A stretch of DNA of 64,000 bases from assembly GCF_014066305.1 (NCBI RefSeq), contig NW_023501037.1, forward strand, positions 868,001-932,000, in the 5' to 3' direction. Source of the stretch: Letharia columbiana (lineage: Eukaryota > Ascomycota > Lecanoromycetes > Lecanorales > Parmeliaceae). This document shows, in pieces, positions 1 through 13,579 of this stretch (its first letter is position 1; each line of letters starts with the position of its first letter). A program made the translations under genes and the position numbers. A model generated the notes under the pieces. It searched no databases. It was not told the DNA's origin and saw only the letters and a program-made list of their open reading frames with translations.

Positions 1-1906
1 CTTAATCTTAAACTTTTTTTATATATTTTTATATTATAATTTTTTTTACTAATTAAGATAATACTATAGCTTTTTTCTATTATTAAGCTTCTTTATAAAT
101 TTATAAAGTATAATTTAAGAAGTTAAAGGCGATATAGTAATTTATAATTTGATTTTTAAGTAATTTTATATTTAAGTAGTTTAAGCGTATTTTTTAGAGA
201 TTTCTATTTATATAATATATTTAAAAACGCTCTATATATAGCTTACGAAATTATATCTACTATTAATATTATTAAGAATATAAACTTATCTTATAAATTA
301 ATCTAGAGCTAAAAATATAAATATTTTAAAACGATCTTATAGTCGAATAAGCGTTCTTCTTAATTCTATTTAAAGTTATATTATTATATTTTTTTTATTT
401 TAGAATAAAGTATTTAGCTATTAAAATAAGATAGCTTTTTAAAAATAAATTAAGAGATTTATATATATAATATCCTCTTTTTTAATTATAGCGTAATTTT
501 CTATATATTAATAAAAAAAAAATTCTTAATATATAATTTCTTTATTATTAAAAATAATATTATTAATATTATATAATTCTTTTAGAACTAATTAAAAGAA
601 TTCTAGATTAAAAATATAAAAATTACTATTAGATTCTCTTAAAGTAGCTTATCTAGAAGATTTTAAAAGATTTTATAAACTTATTAAATCTATAATATTA
701 GAAAAAATTATAAATTTTTTAAAATTATTTATATAGCTTATAATATAATTTATTATATTATTAAATCTACTTTTATAAATAAAAACGATATTTATTAAGA
801 ACTCTCTTAATTTTATAAAAACTAATTTTCGCTAGAATTAGATTTTAAAGCGATATTTTCTAAATTGAAAGCTTTTAGCTAATTAAAAGTTAATTTATTA
901 AATCTATTATTAAAAAATCCTATATTTAATTTTTTTTAATATTTTTTATTATTATTTCTTAATATCTTATTAAATATAGATTAACTTAATAAAAAGAGAA
1001 TTTTATTTATTAAGTTTATAGCTATATAGAAAATCTCGAGAATTTAATATATTTAGCTTTTTTAAAGTTTAATTTATTTTTAATATAAAATTTAAAAGTA
1101 ATAAAAAGAAAGATGAAAACTGAGATTAATAAAGCGATTAAGGTTTTTATATAAGAGTTATAAGTAATAATAAAAAAAACTAGTAAGTCTTCTTTCTTTA
1201 TTTTTATCGAGCTTAGAAAAAGAAGTTCTATTTTTAAGGCGAGAAGATTAGATTATTTTAAGAAAAGAAGAAGATAATAACTCTAAAAAGACGTCTATAT
1301 AACCTCTCGAGTTAAGACTTAAATTTTTAAGAATAGAGGTATTCTTAAATTTAAGTTAAGTTATTTTAACTTATTAGATAAGAAAATAATTACTATTTAT
1401 ATAATAACGAACTTTATATATAAAGATAATAATTACTTCTATTAGAGTACTTATAGATCTAAAATTATAATTCTAAAAAAGAGAGTAGATAAGAGATTTC
1501 TCTAATTAAGTAATCTTCGAAAGAGAAATCGAGTTAATACTTTAAGATTAATCTTATTAAATATATAAATCTTAACTACGTAGAATATTAATAGATAGAT
1601 TATAAATCTATATAATCGATTTAATAATTTAATAATAATTCTTATTAAGAACTTACTTATAGAGTTTAGGATTTTTTATTAAAAAAGCTTAAAATTAAAA
1701 GATAAATAAAATCGTTAAGTTTAATAGAATAGATTTTTTAACTTTATCGATTATAAATAGTTATACTTTATTATAAAAAGATATAGAGAGAATATAAAAA
1801 GAAAGATTTATTAAGAAGAAAGAAAAATATTAAAAATAAGAGATAAGTTTTCTTTAAGAGAAGAAAAGTTATTTAAAAAGATAAAGGAATTAAATAGCTT
1901 TTATAG
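1..1906. other. RIP-degraded AT-rich DNA, no gene recognised
   Basis: The sequence is very AT-rich, with CpA and TpG nearly missing and CpG kept (many tcga and gcg words), which is the RIP signature. Every frame is broken by TAA/TAG. I could not assign this stretch to an element; it is probably an old transposon remnant interrupted by the inverted-repeat element that follows. Confidence 0.7.
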
Positions 1907-1908
1907 TA

Positions 1909-1978
1909 ATCGTAGTCCGACTATTCGCTCCGCTTATAGTAGTTCGCAACTTAAAGACGTACTAGTCTTAAAGACGCG
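1909..1978 (+). repeat. Left terminal inverted repeat of the pogo element
   Basis: This 70-bp repeat is the reverse complement of 3747-3816 apart from a few differences. It is the more RIP-altered of the two ends (CTTAAA in place of CTCAAA, twice). It begins immediately after a TA dinucleotide. Confidence 0.92.
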
Positions 1979-2039
1979 TTTTTTCGCGATTTGATATCCT
2001 ATATTATAATCCACTATTATTTTATTATATTATATCTTT

Positions 2040-3700
2040 ATCTTATTCTAAGTAAGAGAAACTCGTTTAGAAGACTATTAATAAATATAAAGACGATTAT
2101 TTTCGTAGCGCTATAGCGGTCGTAGAGTATTATAGTCTTAAATTGTAATAAGTATAAAGACGACTTCGGGGATAAGCTTCTAGGAGTACTCGAATACTTA
2201 TCTATATATATCTTATTACGACTTAAGAATAATTACTATATAACTATATTAATCGTCTAAATAATATCGAGTATTTACTTCGATTAAATTATATTTAGAA
2301 TACTACTAAGTATATCTTAAAAATCGCTTTAAATTCGTATTATCTCTCTAAATTACTCGGTAAAAATTAAGCTATATAATTTATAAAACGATATTTTAAA
2401 TATTATAAATGAAAGTAAAAATCTCTTAGTGCTAAATATAAGAATACGTACGATATTAAGAGTATACGCGTAATATATAAGAAATTTCGACGAGGCTATA
2501 AAGAGAAGAATATATAATATTAGAATATTTGAAATATAAATAAAACTAGCTTTCGAATTAACTATAGAATTATTTATTATATTATTACTTTAAATAAAAG
2601 TAAGTCTCTATAATTCGTAGATCTAGATAATCGTAATTATATTATATTCGTGAAATATATTAGCGCCGTAGACTAAAGTATATCTTTATTTATAATTCTA
2701 AAAGATACTTATATTCTATATAAATGAAGTAAAAACGACTTATCTTCGAATACTATATTAGTCGTTTCATCTATTAAATATTTAAATAACCGACTAATAT
2801 ACGACTGGCTACTACATTTTAATATATTTTCTTATTATCATTAAGTGAAAGAATAAAGAATCTTAATTCTAAACGGCTTCGAATCTTATTATATCTACGA
2901 ATTTCATATATTTATCTAGCAATTAAAGATCGACTTATTTATACTTTTTTTATATTCTATATATATTATATAATTATTAGATATAGAATACTTTTAATTA
3001 TTTAAATATTATTATACGAAGGTTATAGATTTAGCTATATATCTTAAAAATAGCGACTTTAATAAACTTAATTTTCTTATAATATTTAATTAAATAAGAA
3101 TCTAAATCTTTACGCCTAGTACTATATATTTAATCTTTTAAAAAACTAATTTTATACTTTATAACTCTAAAGTAATACTTAAAAAAATTAGAAATCTAAT
3201 ACTTCGCGCTATAATTTTAGATAAGTTTATATCTCTTATACTTACTAGAACTTTTTATAAAGCTAAAAACGTTATTAAATATAATTAATAATTTAAAGAA
3301 TTACTTACTATTTAGACTTTTATTATTCTAAAGAATATACGATAACTATTAATCTAGTTTATAAAAGGATCTATTATTAATAATTACTCGAGATAAATTA
3401 CTAAGCGAGATATTAAAACTATTTATAAAGAGGCCGTAGTTAAGCGGATATATAAGATATTTTTAAAGATAATTATCTTAAAAGAAGAATAAATATTAGT
3501 AGATTAAATACGTAAATCTCTAATTATAATAAAAGAAATAGTTATAGAAAAGACGAAGAAGGCTCTAAAGCGAGCTACTCGGGCTAAGGAAATTTAGTAA
3601 GAAAAAGCCGATAAGATTATTAAGGCTTATATTCGAAAGCTGAATTATAGTTTATAGAAGCTAGTATATATATATTAAAATGTATTTATTAGAATTCGAG
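2040..3700 (+). pseudogene. Degraded pogo/Fot1 transposase (DDE superfamily)
   Basis: This is the remnant of the transposase that would cut and rejoin the element's inverted ends. At 2533-2562 the frame reads N-I-N-K-T-S-F-R-I-N, which is what G-to-A mutation makes of the family motif N-M-D-E-T-G-F-R-I-G around the first catalytic Asp. About 35 codons on comes a stretch ending in V-K-Y-I-S-A-V-D, matching the family's conserved V-E-C-I-S-A block. Stops of TAA/TAG type interrupt the frame throughout. The ends of the ancestral ORF are not determined. The family assignment is good; nothing here is functional. Confidence 0.78.
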
Positions 3701-3746
3701 TTATAGAACGAGATCTATATAGAATTAGGAAGGAATAATGGATTTT

Positions 3747-3816
3747 CGCGTCTTTGAGACTAGTACGTCTTTGAGTTGAGGACTACTATAAGCGGAGCGA
3801 ATAGTCGGACTACGAT
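3747..3816 (-). repeat. Right terminal inverted repeat of the pogo element
   Basis: This is the partner of 1909-1978. It keeps several TpG/CpA dinucleotides (CTTTGAG, TTGAGTTGAGG), so it is less mutated than the left end. A TA target dinucleotide follows at 3817-3818. Confidence 0.92.
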
Positions 3817-5329
3817 TAATTCTTTCTTTTTAATATAAAAATAGTATCTCTAATATAAAAAATAATAAGAATAATAGTTAAAGAATATAGAAAAGCTATA
3901 TATTATTATTAATTATTAGAAATACTATATAAGAAGTATATATATACTTTTAGAAAGAAGTTTTATAAAGAAGGGAAAGGTAATTCTTAATTCTGATTGT
4001 AATTGATTAATCGATTCTTTTAAAGCTATAAACGTTCTCGAAGAAAGAAAAGAAAGTAATATACTAAGTTACGCTAGTAAGATTTCTTAAAGAAAGAAAA
4101 GAAAGCGATAGTTCTTACGCTATATCGAGAATATAATAAGTATAAAGATATATAGATTAGATATTAATATAAAATATTAAATCTCTTATTACTTTTAAAC
4201 TTTATTAATATATCTCTAATCTTAAATATATTTAATAAGTTATTAATATTACTTTTCTAAACGATAGTAATCTTATCTAAAATAGAATAATTATAGATAT
4301 ATAGATTATAATATTATAAGTTCTTATAAAGTAACTTATAATTTTATATATTTAAATCGATCTTTAGTCTTTTAAATATTAATTTAAGAGTATTAATATA
4401 GAAATTAATACTTTTAAGAATTATAGCTATTTTATAATAAAGTATCTAATTAATATAATTATAATAGTTATATCTAGTAAAGTTAATATAAAAAACGCGA
4501 TCGAGAGAAAATTATATCGTATTATAAATTAATCTTAGATATTATTTATAATATAGATTTAATTAAAAATTAATTTTTCGCTCTCTAAAAACGCTAAAAT
4601 AGATATATAAGTAATAATTACTTTCTAGATTTTATATATATATAAAGTAATTAAATAATTAATAATAATCTACTATAAGATTATAGAGATTATATTATTA
4701 TATTAAACGCTATAGCGACGAAATTCTTTATAATTATTAATAAAATTTAAGATTTCTAATATTAAAGAATAAAGAATTTAATTAATAGTATACTCGCTAA
4801 GATTAATCGAATTATTTATACTTATTTTAATACTCTTATAATTTTATTCTATATTATCTACTTCTTAATTAATATCTATTTTAAATATATTAACTTTAAT
4901 CTTTTTACTATCGTAGTATTATTCGATAATTTTATCTTTTTATAATATTATATTATAGCTATTATAAATCTAATCTATAGAATTTAAATTATATTATATA
5001 AACTTTATAATATATAAATAATACGCGATATAGCTAGTAAGTCTTATTAGAGATTAAATAGAATTTAAATAAGAATTAAAAGATAAGTTAAAAGATTATA
5101 GATTATTAAAAGAGTTATTATTAAAGAAATCTAATAATAAATCTTATAATAGAGAGTCTTCGATAGCGTCTTTCTCTTATTTAAAAACTTCTTTTTAATA
5201 ATATTTAAAATCTAATACGCGTTAAGAGGCTTTAAAATAAAATAATAAAAAATAAATTAAAGAGGAAAACGCGTTTTAAAAGATAGTATTATTAAGTAAG
5301 AAGGTATTATCGCTAATTTAAAAGAAATC
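3817..5329. other. RIP-degraded DNA with a dispersed-repeat fragment
   Basis: No gene is seen. Roughly 3,915-4,095 is the mutated, inverted counterpart of 18,310-18,500: both contain the words for a GAAGGGAAAGG tract, a CTGATTGTAATTGA tract and two AAGAAAAGAAAG runs next to TTACGCTAGTAAG. The remainder is not recognised. Confidence 0.6.
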
Positions 5330-5975
5330 TATAGAGAAGAATATATTCGTTTAAGCTCTTTTTAAGAGTTTTTTAACGCGTTTATAAGTAATAATAAATC
5401 GCTTATAGTCTTAATTATTAATAATAGTAAATTTATTAAGAAGTAGTCTAGGGGCGTTAATAGAGACTCTAAGAGGCGAGTAAAAGAGATATATATATCT
5501 AAAGCGTTTAATAATATTTTCGCGAGAGATATCGAGAATAATTATATTTATATTAATAGAATTAATAGAATTAATAAAGAGATAGAAGAATAATAATTAT
5601 ATAAATAAATAAAAGAATTATTTAATCTTAAACGCGTTTTATATAATTATATTTAAATACTACTTTACTTTATTAATAGTAAATTAAACTTTATAATTTT
5701 TATAATATTAGAAAGCGTAAAGCGAGCTTTATAATTTAAGAAATTATAAAATAATTATATATATTATAAGCTAAATACTTTAAATTATAAAATTTTTATA
5801 TATAAATTTTTAATAAGAAAGCTCGAAAGAATTAGCGAGCTAATCTAGTCGATTTAATTAAAGAGCGTAATAACTTTAAATTTATAATTAACTATATATA
5901 TAAATTTAAGATTTTCTAGCTTAGCTCTATCTTATTCTTTTATATATACTAATAATTCTATTCTCTTATACTACG
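5330..5975 (+). repeat. Family C repeat, copy 1
   Basis: This dispersed non-coding repeat of roughly 650-800 bp was recognised by comparing copies inside the window. Its landmarks in order are: a TTTTTAACGCGTTTATAAGTA block, a TTATATTTATATTAATAGAATT microsatellite block, AACGCGTTT(A/T)ATATAA, TTAGAAAGCGTAAAGCGAGC, and a closing module with ATAACTATATATATAAATTTAAGATTTTC then CTTATTCTTTTATATATACTAATA. Other copies lie near 29.6, 34.9, 53.6, 59.5 and 63.0 kb. No coding capacity is visible. Confidence 0.75.
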
Positions 5976-8900
5976 ATATAAGTATTAATAATTTATATTA
6001 ACGAGCTATTAATAGATAAAAACTTATTCTTTAAATCGTAATACTTAATATTATTAAGCTATATTAAAGAAATCTATATCTATATAATAAATATATCTTT
6101 CTAAATAGTTTAAATAAGAAATAATATTAATCTATTTATCGTTATTTCTTATAAGATATAACTAGATATACTAGATAAATATAAATAAAATAAATATTTC
6201 TCTATCGAAGTATACTATACTAATCTTATTATTATCGAATAAAGAAATTAGAAGATTAAATTAATACGCGATATAATAATAATAGTACTCGACCTTTAAG
6301 CTAATCTATAATAACTTATCGTAAATATTTTATTTAATAATAAAGTCGTTATTATCGATTTATTCTTAAAATATATTATATTAAACGAAGTAATAATCTA
6401 TAGAAAGTTTAAAGTAGCGAAACTTTTAATTTATTTACTTAATAAATACTAAAATCTTTTTATCGATTAAGATTAAACGATAAATATATTAGAGAAGAAA
6501 TAAATATTTATTCTCTTAAAGTCTAATATAATATTTAAATTTATTAAGATATACTTAATAAGATAAAAAAATAAGAAAGTTATTAATATTACGTTTAATA
6601 AGTTATATAACTAAAGAAAAATAATATAATCTATATAATCTATATTATATAACTACTTAATTTTTATAGTTTAAAAGAATACTTTTAACGATTATAAGAG
6701 ATATATTATAATAGATATACGCGAGCTTAATAAGATAATAAAAATAGATTCTTATTTACTATCGCTATAGTTAGAAATTATAATATTATTACTAGAATAC
6801 GCGTATCTATTAATTATAAACGTTATAAATTAATTTTATTAATTTCTTATAGCGTGTAATAATCGCTATAAGTTTATAATAGTTAATTATCGAAGATAGT
6901 AAGAATCTACTATCGTCTTAATAAAGTATAAGAAATTTCTATTATATATCTAAAGATAAACGAATACTATATTATAATTATTTAAAGTCTTTATAAAAGT
7001 ATTCGTAAATAATATTATTATCTTCTTATATACGTTATAAAAATATCTTAATTATCTTTATTAGATCTTTAAGCTCTTTTATAATAAGCGAGTAAGCTTA
7101 TTATCTATTAAATTATTTATTAATTATTTATTAATTACTCTACTAAACTAACGAGTTAATAAACTAAATATATTTATATCTTAAAAGAAGATTTATATAA
7201 TTATTAATCTACGATTTTTAGAAATACTACGCGATCTCGAAATCTTTCTTAAATTTACGAGATAGCTTTATTCTTCGATTTCTTATTATATATAACTTAC
7301 TAATCCGCTATAAAAATAAAAAATTATTCTTATTAAAAGCTTAGAAGTTAATACTAAGAGTTTATTACGTAAATAATCTACTATTAAAGTATTATTCTAT
7401 ATCTCTATTAAAGTAAAAGTAAAAATCTTTTATAAGCTTTAATAAGCTTTTACTAATCTCTCTTTTCTAATATATTATAACTTTATAAAGCTCTTATTTA
7501 TAAATCTAAACGCTTTTAAAAGCTTTAGATTTACTATAATAATATATTATTATAAATAAGATTAAATTTCTAAAAGTTTAAAATAAAATAGCGTATATAA
7601 ATATTTAATTAATTATATTTTTAAGTTAATATTTAAATATAATTAAGTATAACTACTAGCTTATAAAGTTAGAAGTTATTAATATAATATAAATCGTAAA
7701 AAAAAAAAATATATTTAATTAAATTTAGTTTAAAGTTATCTATAATAGTTTATATTAACTATTTAACTATAATTTTTATTTCTAAGTAAATTATATTTAA
7801 TATTATTAGTATTAATAAACTCAACCTCCGCCTAATTCGTATATTCTAATATCTTTCGATATTTAATCTTAAGCTCCGCTATAAGATAGATAAATTTAAT
7901 ACTATACTTAACGTATTATCGCGTCTACTATAGACTTTTATTACGTAATTTATAAAATTTAAGAAAATACTTAATATATTATATAAGAGTATAAAATACT
8001 AGTCGAAGCCCTTAAGTATTACGCCTATCGAATTAATAATAGTCTACTATACTATTCTTATAGAAATATTAGACGATTTTAAATAGCGATTAAATTAAAA
8101 ATATATTAAGAATTCTTATTAGAAAAGACTTCTATAAATACTAAAGCCTTTAATAGAGAATATTATTATTACTTTAATAATAACTTATACTATCTAAACA
8201 GAGTCTATAAAGCGTATTTCTAGAATTTTATTTATACTAAGAGAAGATCTTATCTATTATATTAATAACGAGAATAAATAATATCTCGATATTTTATCTT
8301 CTATAGAGTAAGAGATATTTAAATAAGCTTATAATATATTTAATTATAAAGATTACTATAGATATTATAATTAATTATCTTATATAATTTTTATTAAATA
8401 TCTATTTAAGCGCTTATAAATCTATATAGTATATTATTCTAAATATTAACTTAATTAAACTAAGAGATATAAGCTATATAAATCTCTTATTTTAATTACT
8501 ACTTTAACTATTTCTTTTTATATTATAGCTATAAACTTTATTATTATCTTATCTTCTATTAAAGTAGAATATAATTATCTATTTATTATTATCTATAAGA
8601 TTATTAAAAGAAATCTTCTAATATTAAAAAAGAAGACTTAAATTACTATTTAATAGATTAAGATAATACTTTATATATTACTATAGTATAACTAAAACGT
8701 ATTAAAATATATTATTAATAATCGCGATTTATATTTTATATTTACTTTCTAAAAGAAAATCTTTAATAAACTATATATTAAGTTTCTAATATTTATAATC
8801 TATTATCTATAGATAAATAGTTAATCTAAGCGAATTAATTAAACGATAGAGATAGTATTATATTTTTATCTTATTATAAATTCTAACGATAAATAAGATA

Positions 8901-10079
8901 AAATCTTATTATATATTTAGAGATTACTTTTAATAACTTTTTAAGTAGTATTATAGATCTAATATCTAACGAATTATACTACGATTTTAAGATTAATAAT
9001 ACTATAAATATATTACTTATAAATCTTTTAATATCTATAAAGGTCTTTTATAAGCTTTATTTAATTAAAAGAAAAGAGATAAATAATATTATAATATTTT
9101 TATTTATTATTATAAAAGTAAGATATAATATAAAGTATTTAACGTTAAATCTTAAAAAAGAAAATAATATCTTTCTTAAACTATACTATAAATACTTAAT
9201 TTTAAATATTTTAAATAAGAAACTCTTATAATATATCGATTTCTTTAAGATTTTAATAAAGATTAATTATTTAATATATCGATTAAAGCTATTATTAATT
9301 ATACGAATTTATTTAATAATATTAATCGTCTAATTAAAGTTAATTACTACTATTATAATTAAAGCTTTAAATTTATATAAGAGAAGAATTAATATAAAAT
9401 CGTTATTCGTTTATAATAAAGAAGATAACTTCGAAGTTAAAATAATTATAAATAAACGAATTATACGTGAAAAGTTTAAGTACTTATTATATTAAAAGAA
9501 TTAAGATTATAAATATAATATATAATATATAATTAAGAATTTATCTAATATAATAAAGCTAATAAATAACTATAAACGTAAGCTAGTACTTATTTCATTT
9601 ATTAGATAAAAGATAAATAAGAGTATTAAAACTACGTAAGTACTATAGTCTATATAAGTATTATAATCTATATAAGTACTATAGTCTATCTCTAAAAGAG
9701 AAAAAGAAAAGTTATATAAGACTTTACTAATTAGATAATAATCTACGTTAAATTATTTTTTAAATTAATAAAGAAAATATCTAAAGTTTAAAGTAAAAGA
9801 CTTTTACTACTTACTATATATCTAATTTATATATTAATAAGCGTCTATTTTAACTACTATCTTAACGAGAATATTAACTTATTTTTTCTTTATTAATATC
9901 TAATATAATATTATAAAAGCCTTTTATAGAAGTCTCTAATAGAGTCGTTTCTACTAGATCTAAGAGGCTTAAAGAGTCTAAGTTAAATATATATTAGCGT
10001 CTCCGAGTACTCTCTACTAAAGTAGATTTCTAGATAGTAAGAATATATCTTCTTTTTATATTATAACTTAATTTATAAT
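5976..10079. other. RIP-degraded AT-rich DNA, unassigned
   Basis: This is four kilobases of CpA/TpG-depleted sequence with no intact frame. Near 7,361 a frame reads V-Y-Y-V-N-N-L-L-L, which could be a mutated reverse-transcriptase YVDD box of copia type, but the flanks did not support this. I leave the stretch unassigned; degraded retroelement is the likeliest content. Confidence 0.5.
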
Positions 10080-10240
10080 ATTAAAGATATTTAGAGATAC
10101 TTAAAATGATAAAATCTATTAAAATAGTCGAGATATATCTCGAAACCTTAGCTTCGGATCGGGGCGGGGTCGGGGTTTCGAGGAAACTCGATACTACGAT
10201 TCGAAACTCTACCCCGACTCTAATCCCCTTCGAAACCTCG
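10080..10240. repeat. GC-rich core of family D (hairpin-like)
   Basis: An abrupt GC-rich patch in AT-rich DNA contains GGGGCGGGGTCGGGGTTTCGAG and, about 20 bases on, CGAAACTCTACCCCGAC in the opposite sense. The same patch recurs near 13,980-14,070, 19,395-19,480 and 19,610-19,720. Here the flanking family D sequence is only partly present. Confidence 0.65.
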
Positions 10241-10289
10241 TTAAAAAAATTTTAAAATTTTAATAGAAAATAAAGATATTATTTTAAAA

Positions 10290-10884
10290 GTAAATTAGTA
10301 TATATAATAGAATAAGATAGAGCTAAATTAGAAAATCTTAAATTTATATATATAGTTAATTATTAATTTATTAGATCTACGCTTTTTAATTAGATACCGC
10401 GAGTAAACATATTAATATCCGCAATTATTAAAAAAATAGATATACGTTATTAATATATAGAATAACTTTTTTATTTTCTATTAACTTTTTAAGATTTTAA
10501 ATTTTAAACTTTAAAGCGCAGTCTACGCTTTCCGAATTTTTAAGAATTTTAAAATTTGATCTTATAATTATTAAAGCGTAAGGAATTTAAATATTACTTA
10601 CTAGAGTTCGCTCGATAGCCGAATAGCCCTAATTAAAAAAAATAGATATATATTATTTAATTTTAGAATAACATTTTTGTTTTCTATTAAAACTTTGAAA
10701 TTTTTTATTTAAATTATAGAGTATAATGTGGGCTTTTAGATAAAAAATAAATTACTAAATTTAGTCTTATAGATATTTAAGAATAAAGAATTTAGATATC
10801 GTCTATTAAAGATCGCTTATCAAAATTTACTCGATAGCCCCGATTAAAAAAAATGATTATAAATTTAATTTATAAGTCTTTACT
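10290..10884 (-). repeat. Family A repeat, copy 1
   Basis: This dispersed repeat is flanked by an ATATATAATAGAATAAGATAGAGCTAA module. It contains two related half-units, each ending in a CGCTCGATAGCC / CTCGATAGCC block, and closes with the reverse complement of AGTAAAGacTTATAAATT. No coding capacity is visible. The same layout occurs near 32.6, 37.9/45.4, 47.0, 57.8 and 58.7 kb. Confidence 0.7.
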
Positions 10885-12202
10885 CGTAATATATATCTAA
10901 TTAAAACTATTTAACTATTAAGCGAACTTTAATAAATAATATTTAAATTTCTTATATTTTAATAACTATAAAATTAAAATTAAAATCTTTTTTTAAAAAT
11001 CTATATTTTATTCTATAATTAAAAAAAAAACTGGAGATTTTAATAAAAATTAAAAAAGTTATTTTATATATTAATAATATATATCTATTTTTTTAATAAA
11101 AAAGTTTAAAAGATTTAATTAATTAATTTAATTAAAGAGCGTAGCGAATTTAAATTATAATTAATTATATATATAAATTTAAGATTTTATAACTTAATTC
11201 TATTTTATTTTAATATTAATATATATAATAGAATAAAATAAAGTTAAGTTATAAAATCTTAAACTTATATATATAATTAATTATAAATTTAAATTTATTT
11301 TATTCTTTAATTAAACTAATTAATTTAGCTTAATAACTTTTTTTAACTCTCTTATTAAAAGAATAAATATATATTATTAATATATAGAATAACCTTTTTA
11401 TTTTTTATTAAAATTTCAAGATTTTTTTTAAATTATAAAATGAAATCTAGATTATTAAAAAAAAATTAAATATAATATTATAATTATTAAAGTATAAGAA
11501 ATTTAAATATTATTTATTAAAGTTTACTCGATAATCTAATACTTTTAAAATAATATTTTATTTTCTATTATAATTTTAAGATTCTTTTTTAAATTATAAA
11601 ATAAAATATAAGCTTTTAGATAAAGAAAGAATTTTTAAATTTAATCTTATAATTATTTAAAGATAGAGAATTTAAATATCGCTTATTAAAAACTTATTTA
11701 TTTTATTAAAAATATTATTTTATAGAAGCTTAAATAATTAAGTAATAATAATCTTAATAAAATTCGAAACTATTTCGCTTCGTTCTCGATTTAAATCTAT
11801 AAAGCTCCCTCGCTAAAAAATTATAAAAATCGTAAAAATCTTAAATTCTAAAATAAAGAATAATAAGAATTAATATAAAAAAATTATTACTAATATAAAA
11901 GAATTACTATTACTATTAAAATTAACTTCTTATTAATGTAAATAAAATTAATTTAAAATTAATTAATTTTTAAAAAACTTATTAATTATATAACTTCTTT
12001 TTTTTCTAATAAAATCTTTTAATTTTTTTCTATATTATAGAACGTAATTTTTATTTTTAAATAATTTAAGAATCTTTAAATTTAATTTCATAATTCTAAG
12101 TAAATCTTAAATTTAAAAAAAATTTACTTCTTAAAAGTCGAATTTAATCTCGAAATTAGATTTAAAAATTAATTTATAAATTTAAACTTATATATATTAA
12201 CG
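10885..12202. repeat. AT-rich DNA with a second, more degraded family A copy
   Basis: About 11,110-11,710 repeats the family A order (TTAATTAAAGAGCGTAGCGAA module, a pair of ATAGAATAAC/TTTTATTTTTTATTAAAA half-units, CTCGATAATC). The rest (about 11,710-12,200) is unassigned, apart from a short GC-richer stretch near 11,765-11,815. Confidence 0.55.
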
Positions 12203-12645
12203 TGTAAAGGTTTATAAATTAAATTTATAATTATTTTTTTAATTAGAGCTATCGAGTAAGTAGGTAAGCGATCTTTAATAAGCGAACTTTGGTAAGTTAT
12301 ATTTGAATTCCTTACGCTTTAATAATTATAAGACTAAATTTCAAAATTCTTAAAAATTCGAAAAGTACAAATAGCGTTTTAAAAATAAAAATAAAATCTT
12401 AAAATTTTAATAGAAAATAAAAAAGTAATTCTATATGTTAATAATATATATCTATTTTTTTAATAAGAAAGACGTAAAAGAGCGAGATTTTAATAGTTAC
12501 GAACGCTAATTTATTTATCTACGATAAATTAGTCGATCTAGCTAAAAAGCGTAATAACTCTAAATTAATAATTGACTATATATATAAATTTAAGATTTTT
12601 AAACTTAACTCTATCTTATTCTTTTATATATATTAATAAACTTAT
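12203..12645 (+). repeat. Family A repeat, copy 3
   Basis: This copy begins GTAAAGGTTTATAAATTAAAT, runs through GCTATCGAGTAAGTAGGTAAGC and the internal AATAATATATATCTATTTTT block, and ends in the shared module that closes with CTTATTCTTTTATATATATTAATA. Some TpG and CpA survive (TTTGGTAAG, CAAAATTC), so it is slightly less mutated than neighbouring copies. Confidence 0.7.
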
Positions 12646-12933
12646 TATATAATTAATATAATCGTATAGCTATATTAAAGAAAAAAGTCTTTTAAAACTA
12701 ATTTAAATTTAATATAGAATCTCTATAGTATAAGATAATAAAAGTCTTTTTTTATAAAACTACGTAGTAGCTAAATACTATATAAGAATAAAAAAACGTA
12801 TTATAAAAATTTATAAATAGAATTATTAATTAAATTAATAGCTAAAGAAGAAGAAAGAAATAAGAGAATATTTAAATATTTAATACTTTTATTAAGTATA
12901 TTATAATATTCGCGCTAACTACGTAACTCGTAA

Positions 12934-13077
12934 TATTAAGAAATTATTATAATTTAACTTATATATATATATATAATATAAAAGATATTAATTAATCTAT
13001 ATAATTTATAAATAAATATATATAATATTAAGTCTACGTTAGTAGTTCTATAAGTATTTCTAAAATATTATATAATA
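12934..13077 (-). repeat. LTR of the 5.1-kb family B element (left in window)
   Basis: TATTAAGAAATTATTATAA corresponds to TGTTAAGGAATCATTATGA at 50315, and the end TATAATA to CATGACA. All mismatches noticed against the clean LTR are RIP-type transitions or small length changes. Confidence 0.78.
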
Positions 13078-13579
13078 ATTACTTATAAAAAATAGAGAAA
13101 TATTATATTCTTATAATAAGAAGTATTAAAATATTAAAGAGAATTAAAGATATCGAGTTAATTAGTAATAAATATTTTATAATATCTTCTATTATAGTAA
13201 AATCTTTCGAAATAACTATTAAAGTAAGATATTAGACGATTTTAATTTATTTAAATATATATTATTCGATATTCTTTTATAAAGATCTAATTAGCTATAA
13301 TTATCGTAATAAATTCTTCTCTTCTATTATTATTATAGTAATAGATTATAATATAATATTGTTTAGATATATAGAGATAGTAAGTTAAATTATAGTAATA
13401 TTCTTTACTTATTAAATAGCGATTTAATATAAGAGCGTAAAGAGTAAGTTTATATTCTTAATAATATAAGTCTTACTATCGCTTAATTTCTCTATAATAT
13501 TCTTTATAGTATTCTTCGTAATCTTCTTTGCATTTATCTATTATAGTAACTTCTTCTCTTACTCGATTAACTACTCTAG

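Larger units (their letters stand above)
1909..3816 (+). mobile_element. Fot1/pogo-type DNA transposon, RIP-mutated
   Basis: A 1,908-bp element is bounded by 70-bp inverted repeats (1909-1978 and 3747-3816) that start ATCGTAGTCCGACTATTCGC. It is flanked on both sides by TA (1907-1908, 3817-3818), the usual Tc1/mariner/pogo target duplication. The right repeat still has CTCAAAGAC where the left has CTTAAAGAC, a direct CpA-to-TpA RIP change. Size and ends fit the Fot1/Pot2 class. The inside carries a degraded transposase (separate entry). The element is certainly inactive. Confidence 0.9.

Noticed and set aside
7340..7400. Copia-type YVDD reverse transcriptase box (reads V-Y-Y-V-N-N-L-L-L)
   Set aside because: Flanking residues do not match copia RT on either side; in AT-rich decayed DNA such a match can occur by chance.
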